From NCBI GenBank assembly GCA_910589115.1, contig CAJUSB010000001.1:149687-213686 (forward strand): a stretch of DNA of 64,000 nucleotides. Reading direction: 5' to 3'. Positions within the stretch are counted from its first letter, which is position 1; each line of letters opens with the position of its first letter. The stretch is from an uncultured Clostridia bacterium. Lineage in GTDB: Bacteria > Bacillota > Clostridia > Oscillospirales > Butyricicoccaceae. Positions 42,344-48,995 of this stretch are shown piece by piece. Below the pieces are notes generated by a model. That model was not told the origin of the DNA and searched no databases. It was given only the letters and a program-made list of their open reading frames with translations. The translations under genes were made by a program, and so were the position numbers.

Positions 42344-42372
42344 ATTTTAGCTGTTTTAGGAATCAGTTTCAA
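42344..42372 (-). promoter_or_regulatory. Promoter of the pur operon
   Basis: TTGAAA, a 17-base spacer and TAAAAT on the minus strand, about 215 bases before purE. No PurBox or purine-riboswitch core was recognised in the leader. Confidence 0.65.
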
Positions 42373-42462
42373 GTGCTTCTGCACGCTTTTCTCAAAATCG
42401 TACAAATGAACAAACTGCCGCGTTAATTTTCGGAAATTGTCGTAGCTTCTGCCAGCAGACGG

Positions 42463-43635
42463 TCAGCTTTCATTGAGGATTTTTCGTGCATACAGCGTTT
42501 GCTCCATCTGGCGGACCCGCTCACTCCAGGAACAGGCCTTGCCATAGGCAAGACGTTTTTCCGCCTTTTCGGGATCATTCTCGGCAGCGGCCTCCCTGCA
42601 TTTTTCCAGAAAACCGGTTTGGCTGTCGACGATATAGACTACGTCGGAAAAATCAGAGACCTGAAGCGGCTCACGGGTCGAAACAATCGGTTTCCCTGTC
42701 GCAAGGTATTCATAGAATTTCAATGGGGAAACATCCTTGGAGAGCGCACCCGCTCGGAAAACATTCAGGCATACATCAAACTGTGCAATATATGCGGGCA
42801 GTTCAGGCTGCGGGACGAGGCCGTGAAAAATAATATTCGGATATTTTTTCAAATGGTCGAGGTTCACGCCGGGCAGTGTGCGGCCAATCAGGAATATCGT
42901 GGCGTTCGGCTGCGCCTTTGCCAATGCTTCAATCAGGGCATAGTCGATGCACTCCTGAAGCATTCCCACAAAACCGTAAATGGGATGCGGCAGTGTTTTC
43001 ATTTCCTTCGGGCATGGAAGGCTTTCCTTTTCGGTCTGCACGCGTGAAAATACTTCATAGGCTGCGCCGTTCGGAATCATTTGCGCATTTGCATTGTACT
43101 TTTGCAGCGTTTCATGTAGGCCGATTGCTGTTGAAAAGACCATATCCGCGTGGCCTGCCAGCTCACGTTCCATACCGTCAACCACACCGGCATCAATATG
43201 CCCTTTGTATGCAGAATGCCGGTCAACGCAGTCATAAACCAGCTTCTGATGTGGGATATGCTGCACGATATCACAGGCAGACGGAGAATAGCACCAGAGG
43301 ATGGTATCTGCACCGAAACCGTGCTCCTGCATTTTTTTCTTGATAAAGGCGGCCTGCCGCTTCTGGTTCAAATGGTTGACCCACCGGTGTTGATTATAAA
43401 ACGGCAGGACAGGCGGCAGCTGATAAACGGTCAGATTCTCCTGTGGCCTATCCGCCTTTTCCCAGCGTGCAAACAGACGCTTTGTGCAACGCTTGTCCTT
43501 AATGGGCGCAATATAAGATACAGGCGGGTCAAAATAAAGGATATCTGCATTGCGCAGACGTGTCATCACATTTTGCTTACGTGTCGGCAGCGGGTGAAAA
43601 TTGGTCGTTGACAGGCAAACAATCTTATTTTTCAC
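42463..43635 (-). CDS. Glycosyltransferase (GT-B, teichuronic/UDP-sugar type)
   Basis: A 390-residue glycosyltransferase. It starts at GTG 43635, inside the end of the upstream fusion gene (11-base overlap), with AAGGGGG at the right distance; the longer frame to 43779 is in the other gene. GT-B features: YDCVDRHSAYKG (about 150), STAIGLHETLQKYN, MIPNGAAYEVF, YGFVGMLQECIDYALI, FHGLVPQPELPAYIAQFDVCLNVF and the donor-site SPLKFYEYLATGKPIVST (about 320). It is probably a cell-surface polymer enzyme; acceptor and sugar are unknown. Confidence 0.88.
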   Translation of the reverse strand: MKNKIVCLSTTNFHPLPTRKQNVMTRLRNADILYFDPPVSYIAPIKDKRCTKRLFARWEKADRPQENLTVYQLPPVLPFYNQHRWVNHLNQKRQAAFIKKKMQEHGFGADTILWCYSPSACDIVQHIPHQKLVYDCVDRHSAYKGHIDAGVVDGMERELAGHADMVFSTAIGLHETLQKYNANAQMIPNGAAYEVFSRVQTEKESLPCPKEMKTLPHPIYGFVGMLQECIDYALIEALAKAQPNATIFLIGRTLPGVNLDHLKKYPNIIFHGLVPQPELPAYIAQFDVCLNVFRAGALSKDVSPLKFYEYLATGKPIVSTREPLQVSDFSDVVYIVDSQTGFLEKCREAAAENDPEKAEKRLAYGKACSWSERVRQMEQTLYARKILNES

Positions 43636-45889
43636 GTTGGGCAGCCCCCTTTCCATATTTTGCGGCAATCTGGTGCAGCAGTTCCTGCGCCCCCTTGGAA
43701 TTCTGGCTCTCGCGTTCGGTAAGCAGCTTTGCCATACGCTGCACGCGTGCATCAAGCGCACCGGAAACGCATTCGTCAATCAGAGGGCAGATTTTTTCCC
43801 TTGTTGCTTCTGACAGTGGGATACAGGTTCGGCTGCCGATAAATTCCAGAAAGCCGTCAACCTTTGGGTCATATGACAGTCCAATCACCGGTACGCCCTG
43901 CCCGGCTGAAAACATCAGGGAATGCAGGCGGATACCAACGACTGCTTTCATCCGCGCAAGAATCCCAATCGTAACTTCAATCGGCTGGCGGGTTGTAATC
44001 AGGTAATGCGGGCAGCGGAGCAGCGCGGCAACACGTTCGGCGGGTATTAAATCGCTGGAGAATTCAATGGGCACAAAAACCGGTATCAGGCCATGCTGCT
44101 CATAAGCATAGTTTGCTGCGGCTGCAATTTCGCCAATAACGGCATCCAGCCCTCTCCAGCTGCGCAGGCCAAAACCAATATACTGTCCGTCTGCGGGAAT
44201 GCCACAGCTCTCCATAGCCAGGTCGGTAACCTCTCTGGAGGCGGGTGTAAGGATGATTGTAGGGTCGGCAGACCCACGGACAACGGGTTTGGTAATACAC
44301 ATCCGTTCAAGCTCCCCTTGTGAAAGGTCATCCCGCAGGGTAATCAGGTCTACCGACTGGTTGAGTACCTTTGTGGTACGTTTCCGGTTATAGGGGCGCT
44401 CGATCGGACCAATGCCGCAGCCATACATCATGACTGCGCAGCCCAGACGTTTGGCAGCACTGAGGGTATAGAGATAATATTGCAAACTCCGTGTCGAGGT
44501 CACATCCTGCATCAGGTTCCCGCCGCCGTTGATATACAGCGCGGCCTGACGGAAGCGGCGCAGCACTGCCGGAAAATTAAAGGTATAAATCGCGCCAGTA
44601 CGGTAAACGAGACGGGTTTCCTTCGGGCGGCGGGACATGACCCAAATTGGACGGTCGCGGTCAAGGGCGCGCATTTCCTGAACGATTGCTTTCAGGATAG
44701 CGTCGTCACCGGCATTCCCTTTGCCGTAGGCACCACAGATGACAATGCCGTCCTTTGCTGAGACCGGCCGGCGGAAACGTTCTATGATACGGGTATAGTT
44801 TTCTTCCTGGCGGCGGCACATATGCTCCATTGAAAATTCACGGGATGCCTTTTCCAACAGACGTGCAGCGAACTGGTGCCGCATTTCATCATCATTTGCC
44901 AGCCGCACAAGATATTTTGCCAGTTGTTCCACATCCCGCGGCTGATAAATGTAGCCATTTTCCCCGGTGTCAATCAGCTCGCTCATACCGCCTACGTCTG
45001 AGCAGATAGCCGCACACCCTTCTCGGATTCCCTCAAGAACGGAATATGGAAAGGTTTCGGAGAGGGACGACAATACGGTCAAATCCATTGCTGCATAAAA
45101 GCGGTCAATCGGGTTGACCCATCCGCAGAAGACAACACGGCTTTCAATACCGAGCGAATGCGCTAGCTTTTTCAGCATTTCGCCGTCTTCGCCTTCACCG
45201 GCAATGAACAGGCGCAGCTGCGGCGCTTCGCGGAGCGCAATTTGCAGGGCACGCAGCAGAGTGCCGATATCCTTAACAGCGGTCAGGCGTGCTGCAATCC
45301 CGCATAGGATATCTTTTTCGTCGATTTCTATGCCCCATTTTTCGCGGCAGTATGCTGCGCGGTCGAAATTGGTCACTTTTTCTGAAAAATCCATGCCATT
45401 ATAAATGACGAACAGCCTTTCCGGATTAAACCCGCGCCGGATCAATGTCTGTGCCATACGGTCAGCGACGGGCTGATAATAATCCAGAAATCGCAGTGCG
45501 ATTGCATTCATATTGCCCAGCGTATGCTGCTTGAGCGGCGCCCCCAAATAATCCAGTTTATAATCGGAATGGACCGTTGTGACAATCGGTATCCGGCGCT
45601 TAGCACGGATCAGCGCACCCATCAGGTTAGCGCGGGAACCGTGGCAGTGGATCACATCGGGATGAAACTGATCCACCAGCGCCAGCAACTGCTGACGCAC
45701 CCTGACAAGGTTAATGGTCGGCAATACCTCCACGCGGATGCCCTCTTCTTTAGCCTCTTCGGCAAACGGGCCTTCACGAAAGCTGACGAGCATGACCTCG
45801 TGGCGCTCCCCGAGCGCTTTTACCAGCGACATAATATGTGTTTTTGCACCGCCGACATCGCCGCCGCCCATCAGCTGCATAATTCTCAT
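43625..45889 (-). CDS. csaB: Fused GT4 glycosyltransferase and CsaB-type pyruvyl transferase
   Basis: A 754-residue two-domain protein, starting at MRIMQLMGGGDVGGAKTH behind GGAGGGACGTT. Residues 1-365 are a GT4 glycosyltransferase (MGGGDVGGAKTHI, VIHCHGSRANLMGALI, GIAARLTAVKDIGTLL, LSETFPYSVLEGIREGCAAI). Residues 380-754 are a polysaccharide pyruvyl transferase (GAYGKGNAGDDAILKAI, YINGGGNLMQDVTSTRS, GCGIGPIERPYNRK, VVGIRLHSLMFSAGQGVPVIG). CsaB adds ketal pyruvate to cell-wall polymers that bind SLH domains. The fusion suggests one protein that transfers and then pyruvylates a sugar (inference). The frame above 45889 runs into a repeat and is not coding. Confidence 0.9.
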   Translation of the reverse strand: MRIMQLMGGGDVGGAKTHIMSLVKALGERHEVMLVSFREGPFAEEAKEEGIRVEVLPTINLVRVRQQLLALVDQFHPDVIHCHGSRANLMGALIRAKRRIPIVTTVHSDYKLDYLGAPLKQHTLGNMNAIALRFLDYYQPVADRMAQTLIRRGFNPERLFVIYNGMDFSEKVTNFDRAAYCREKWGIEIDEKDILCGIAARLTAVKDIGTLLRALQIALREAPQLRLFIAGEGEDGEMLKKLAHSLGIESRVVFCGWVNPIDRFYAAMDLTVLSSLSETFPYSVLEGIREGCAAICSDVGGMSELIDTGENGYIYQPRDVEQLAKYLVRLANDDEMRHQFAARLLEKASREFSMEHMCRRQEENYTRIIERFRRPVSAKDGIVICGAYGKGNAGDDAILKAIVQEMRALDRDRPIWVMSRRPKETRLVYRTGAIYTFNFPAVLRRFRQAALYINGGGNLMQDVTSTRSLQYYLYTLSAAKRLGCAVMMYGCGIGPIERPYNRKRTTKVLNQSVDLITLRDDLSQGELERMCITKPVVRGSADPTIILTPASREVTDLAMESCGIPADGQYIGFGLRSWRGLDAVIGEIAAAANYAYEQHGLIPVFVPIEFSSDLIPAERVAALLRCPHYLITTRQPIEVTIGILARMKAVVGIRLHSLMFSAGQGVPVIGLSYDPKVDGFLEFIGSRTCIPLSEATREKICPLIDECVSGALDARVQRMAKLLTERESQNSKGAQELLHQIAAKYGKGAAQREK

Positions 45890-45994
45890 AACGTCCCTCC
45901 AAAACACAAGAATACAGTTTATTATAAACCCATTTACCGGATTTGCAAAGCCCTTTTTTCTATTTCTTTTTTGGTGGTGCTCAGCTATCGTTTT

Positions 45995-46090
45995 GCCCGG
46001 GACGCTGCCCCGGACCCCGCGCCTATGCGGCGGGCACCAGAGGGACACAGCCCCCTCTGGACTCCCTTTTTTCGCCTGCGGGCGGGACGG
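45995..46090 (+). repeat. Dispersed GC-rich palindromic repeat, copy 5
   Basis: Reads GCCCGGGACGCTGCCCCGGA, then CCCCGCGCCTATGCGGCGGG, CACCAGAGGGACACAG, CTCTGGACTCCC and CGCCTGCGGGCGGGACGGGG. It is the fullest copy and aligns with copy 2 along its whole length. Confidence 0.8.
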
Positions 46091-46120
46091 GGGATTTGGA
46101 AAATTTATTGCATATGGCAA

Positions 46121-46154
46121 TGACCGGCCCGCCATAAGGACAGCGGGCCGGTCA
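46121..46154 (+). repeat. Hairpin with ATAAGGAC loop (family member 3)
   Basis: A perfect 12-bp stem TGACCGGCCCGC / GCGGGCCGGTCA around CATAAGGACA, 30 bases after repeat copy 5. It may also end transcription of the YciI gene from the right. Confidence 0.6.
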
Positions 46155-46199
46155 GTTATCTGCTCATATTTGGGATTTTTAAGCGAATAGATTTTATGG

Positions 46200-46499
46200 T
46201 TAAAGCAGGTAGTTATTATCCTGATCGGCTACGTGCAAAGTTGCCAGCGTATACGTTGCGTATCCCTCTGCGACAAGCGGCTCTAACTGGCACAGTGCTT
46301 CGGCCTCCTCGTAATTGTTTGTTTTGAATATAACCATGCCTGCCATACCCGGATATCCATTAAACGGTCCGCAAAGCTCGATTTTCTGCTCGGCATCCAG
46401 TTTTCTCAGATTTTCTACATGTCTTTCAATCACTGCTTTCGTTACTTTGTTATATGACTTTCCCTTTTTTATCATCATCACATACAAACACTTTTCCAT
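46200..46499 (-). CDS. YciI-like small protein
   Basis: A 99-residue ferredoxin-like alpha/beta protein of the YciI type (MEKCLYVMMIKKGKSYNKVT, HVENLRKLDAEQKIELCGPF, MVIFKTNNYEEAEALCQLEPLVAEGY). It has an N-terminal strand, a catalytic-type His and the typical end. Family members include small dehydrochlorinase-like or muconolactone-related enzymes; no substrate can be named. It lies 64 bases after a WYL regulator on the same strand and may be controlled by it. The ATG lies behind CAGGAGATGAGAAC. Confidence 0.8.
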   Translation of the reverse strand: MEKCLYVMMIKKGKSYNKVTKAVIERHVENLRKLDAEQKIELCGPFNGYPGMAGMVIFKTNNYEEAEALCQLEPLVAEGYATYTLATLHVADQDNNYLL

Positions 46500-46563
46500 G
46501 TTCTCATCTCCTGTTTTTTATCCGCATTTTTTGGTGCTTATCAGAGTGCAAAATATATTATTT

Positions 46564-47472
46564 TTAATCATATATTTTAGCAATTTCAGAAACACGTTCT
46601 CTCATCATAATTCTGGCTGCTTCCGGTTCAAGAATTTCAACATATTTACCAAAGGATAAAAGATAGTGAAAAGTCCAGTTATTTAATTCATATGGAACGG
46701 AAACATAATAATTGCCGTCGTCACGCTGGAAAATCTGCTCTTCTTGAAATTCATCAAACAGCCTGTGTGCAATTTCCGGTGAAAACCTCAACTTCAGAAG
46801 CGGAATATGACATTCCTCTCTGCATCCGTCTGTCAATGAATAATCCGAAGGAAGGACACGGTCAAAAACCTCGGGTAAAATTTGCAGGTGCTTTATCCTG
46901 GACAGGCGGAAAATCCGGATTTCCCTTTTACATCTGCAATATCCAACGATATACCAGGCATGGGATTTGAAAACCAAACGCAATGGCTCAATCATACGGC
47001 TTGATTTTTTTAATTCGGAATTAAAGTAGTGAAATGTTATCACGTGCCGGTTAAGAATTGCATATTGCAGATCTGTAATCTTTATTTTTTCTTTGTCATC
47101 ACTCCCCCAATATGAAAAATCCACTTCAAGCCATTTGGGTTCCATTGCATTTCTGAAAACAGCACCGATTTTGCTCAATGTCATTTCAGCATTTGGATAG
47201 CTAGCGGCTTGCAGTATTTGCAGCCCCTGAAAAACGTTTTGCTGTTCCTCCCGGGACAATAAGGATTTATCTATCGTATACCCATCTATTAGAGAAATTC
47301 CTCCGCCGGTCCCTTTTGTAGACAATATAGGTATTCCGGCGATTGTCAGCGTGTTGATATCCCGATATATCGTCCTTGTCGATACCTGAAAAACACGGGA
47401 CAATTCTTTGGCTGTTACGTGCCCGTGATTGACAATGTAAAAAACCAGTTGGACCAAACGCTCAATTTGCAT
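46564..47472 (-). CDS. HTH/WYL transcriptional regulator
   Basis: A 302-residue regulator starting at MQIERLVQLVFYIVNHG with AAGGGGTG upstream. An N-terminal HTH_11/DeoR-type winged helix (VTAKELSRVFQVSTRTIYRDINTL, residues 17-40) is followed by a WYL ligand domain (FHYFNSELKKSSRMIEPLRLVFKSHAWYIVGYCRCKR, about 130-175) and a WCX tail. In WYL the core reads AWYIVGYC. Such YafY/PafC-type proteins sense ligands or nucleic-acid signals. The target is probably local (YciI gene). The sequence around it is more AT-rich than the neighbouring operons. Confidence 0.88.
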   Translation of the reverse strand: MQIERLVQLVFYIVNHGHVTAKELSRVFQVSTRTIYRDINTLTIAGIPILSTKGTGGGISLIDGYTIDKSLLSREEQQNVFQGLQILQAASYPNAEMTLSKIGAVFRNAMEPKWLEVDFSYWGSDDKEKIKITDLQYAILNRHVITFHYFNSELKKSSRMIEPLRLVFKSHAWYIVGYCRCKREIRIFRLSRIKHLQILPEVFDRVLPSDYSLTDGCREECHIPLLKLRFSPEIAHRLFDEFQEEQIFQRDDGNYYVSVPYELNNWTFHYLLSFGKYVEILEPEAARIMMRERVSEIAKIYD

Positions 47473-47686
47473 GTAATAGACACCCCTTATGCTGCAATAA
47501 AATAATATCACATTTAATATGACATATAGCTGTCGCATTCCAAATTTATTTTGAATAGAAACGCACATTGCAGCAAGCTCTTCCATTATTATGATCTGCT
47601 CATTTACTGATAATCACAGCGGGTATCACTTTTTTAATTCTGTTGAACTCTTTATGTGATTTTTGCTGCTGCTTCAATTATAGAAC
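47473..47686. other. AT-rich gap upstream of the WYL gene
   Basis: No credible gene. The minus-strand extension of the WYL frame up to 47586 has no ribosome binding site and poor composition. No promoter of good quality was found. Confidence 0.4.
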
Positions 47687-47723
47687 AAAGACCAACCTTT
47701 TCCAGGGCTGGTCTTTCTTTTTT
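47687..47723. terminator. Bidirectional terminator between WYL and XRE units
   Basis: AAAGACCA / TGGTCTTT stem (with extra internal pairing) followed by CTTTTTT on the plus strand. On the minus strand it ends TTTGTTCT. It probably ends the XRE-DUF3796 transcript. Confidence 0.65.
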
Positions 47724-47736
47724 GGAATCGTCTCTC

Positions 47737-47812
47737 AGAACCTGTTTTGTTTCTCTCCAAACGATGCGCAGCAGTTATTTTTCAGTATTTTGACAGATAC
47801 AATACAGGTTCT
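47737..47812. mobile_element. Second MITE-like element
   Basis: A 76-bp element with 17-bp terminal inverted repeats (AGAACCTGTTTTGTTTC versus AGAACCTGTATTGTATC, two mismatches). It shares its end sequence with the element at 33315-33379. It has no ORF. It sits between the XRE gene and its terminator. Confidence 0.5.
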
Positions 47813-47841
47813 TTATAATGAGACCTCTCTCTTTTTGAAAA

Positions 47842-48042
47842 CTAATCGGTAAAACGGAAAAGTTCCTCCACAGTGCACTCAAAAACGGCCGCAATATCCA
47901 TTGCCAGACGCAGAGAAGGATTATATTTCCCGTTTTCAAGATTTCCAATCGTTTCCCGCCGGACGCCGACAAGTTTTGCCAGCTCTTCCTGACGCATCCC
48001 GGTTTTGGCACGGTATTCTTTCATCTTGGTCTGTAACCCCAT
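47842..48042 (-). CDS. XRE-family HTH regulator
   Basis: A 66-residue Cro/cI-type regulator consisting only of the HTH domain (MKEYRAKTGMRQEELAKLVGVRRETIGNLENGKYNPSL, residues 7-45), with the typical tail VFECTVEELFRF. Its ATG overlaps the stop of the DUF3796 gene (TGATG), so the two are coupled. Small YvaO/Xre-type regulators paired with a DUF3796 membrane protein are a recurrent clostridial arrangement to my recollection. Confidence 0.9.
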   Translation of the reverse strand: MGLQTKMKEYRAKTGMRQEELAKLVGVRRETIGNLENGKYNPSLRLAMDIAAVFECTVEELFRFTD

Positions 48043-48383
48043 CAGCGTGCCCCCCGCTCATCCCGAAGTTCATTCACCGCCATGATTCCGGAAAATGCAA
48101 TAACAGAGGCTGCAAAGCTAAGTGCAAAAACGGCAGGCACCCATTCTCTCTGTCCGGCGAGCACGGTCGTGCAGACTCCGAGGGCAACCGCTGCAATCAA
48201 AGTGAAAAAGCCTGTACTTGCCGCCCGGCGCACCATTGCACAGAACATTTCATCTGGAATGACCGTAAAATAATAAAAATACGCAAAGAACCCAAAAAAT
48301 CCATAATATCCACTCTCCCCTGTGAAAAATCCTAGCAGCCCAAGCGCTCCAAGGAAACCCAAAAAGCCCAATTTGTTAATCAT
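48042..48383 (-). CDS. DUF3796-type small membrane protein
   Basis: A 113-residue membrane protein starting at MINKLGFLGFLGALGLLGFF, behind CAGGAGGCGTTATT. It has the Gly/Phe-rich first helix (GESGYYGFFGFFAYFYYF) and two further helices (residues 60-80 and 85-105). A charged end NELRDERGAR follows. It is paired with the XRE regulator. Possibly the membrane protein modulates the regulator (inference); there is no toxin-antitoxin signature. Confidence 0.8.
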   Translation of the reverse strand: MINKLGFLGFLGALGLLGFFTGESGYYGFFGFFAYFYYFTVIPDEMFCAMVRRAASTGFFTLIAAVALGVCTTVLAGQREWVPAVFALSFAASVIAFSGIMAVNELRDERGAR

Positions 48384-48427
48384 AATAACGCCTCCTGTAT
48401 GTGATGTGTTTCGCACTGTGTGTTATA

Positions 48428-48456
48428 AATATACCACTTTATTTGGGAGCTGTCAA
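48428..48456 (-). promoter_or_regulatory. Promoter of the DUF3796-XRE pair
   Basis: Consensus TTGACA, a 17-base spacer and TATATT on the minus strand, about 45 bases before the start codon. Confidence 0.75.
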
Positions 48457-48531
48457 GGGGGCAATTACAAATTATCCTAAAATTCATAAATTCTCTCGAA
48501 TTTCATGCAGAGGCAGTCGTACATCTAACCT

Positions 48532-48561
48532 AAAAAAGCCCGCCAATCGGCGAGCTTTTTT
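48532..48561 (-). terminator. Terminator after the DUF3781 gene
   Basis: AAAAAAGCCCGCC / GGCGAGCTTTTTT with a 4-base loop, readable on both strands. On the minus strand it follows the DUF3781 gene by about 100 bases. Confidence 0.75.
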
Positions 48562-48664
48562 CAGATATAACGAACTTTTCAGATCCTCCCAATTTTCTTT
48601 TGTGTTCTCACCGCCTTAGCTCTCGTTTTCAGTGTATAATACACTATGGATCTAATTGTGCAGA

Positions 48665-48907
48665 TTATGCCTTAGCCTTATGCGCAGTGATAATTGTATA
48701 GCTATGGGCGTTCACAGTTATTTTATAACCACCTACAGTTACATACCAATTTTTCCCAGCCATCTCAATTTTAGCAGTTTCGTCCAAAATCTGAACCCTG
48801 CTCCATTGGACAACATCATCCGTTTCGAGTTGGCAATTCCTTTTTATTCGCTCTGTGCCCATTTCTGTTGTATGAAGTTTATCAATGTTTTCAATCAAAT
48901 GATTCAT
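48665..48907 (-). CDS. DUF3781-type protein
   Basis: An 80-residue protein matching the DUF3781 pattern: HTTEMGTERIKRNCQL, DDVVQWSRVQIL, KIEMAGKNWYVTVGGYKITVNA, then SYTIITAHKAK at the end. Full length for the family; role unknown. A TATAAT at 48945-48950 lies upstream but without a good -35 box. It belongs to the AT-rich accessory stretch 46.2-48.9 kb. Confidence 0.85.
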   Translation of the reverse strand: MNHLIENIDKLHTTEMGTERIKRNCQLETDDVVQWSRVQILDETAKIEMAGKNWYVTVGGYKITVNAHSYTIITAHKAKA

Positions 48908-48944
48908 TTAATATCACCGCACGTCAAAATCATTTCTTAGTACA

Positions 48945-48950
48945 ATTATA
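48945..48950 (-). promoter_or_regulatory. Possible -10 box for DUF3781 gene
   Basis: A perfect TATAAT on the minus strand, 38 bases before the start. No clear -35 box is present. Confidence 0.35.
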
Positions 48951-48995
48951 ATGTTATATATTCATCCACTGTATTTACTAGGACTTCAGATTCAA

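Noticed and set aside
42121..42440. Purine riboswitch upstream of purE
   Set aside because: The conserved guanine/adenine riboswitch core (TATA..ATATGG, GTTTCTACC, CCGTAAA) was looked for on the minus strand and is not present.
45890..46135. 82-residue N-terminal extension of the GT4-CsaB fusion
   Set aside because: The extension is translated repeat sequence; the GT4 fold starts at MRIMQLMGGG, preceded by GGAGGGACGTT.
47500..47586. Longer N-terminus for the WYL regulator (start 47586)
   Set aside because: No ribosome binding site there and the family begins close to the HTH; the ATG at 47472 has AAGGGGTG.
47842..48383. Toxin-antitoxin pair
   Set aside because: The HTH protein and the multi-helix DUF3796 protein do not match known toxin folds. 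Two-gene coupling alone is not enough.
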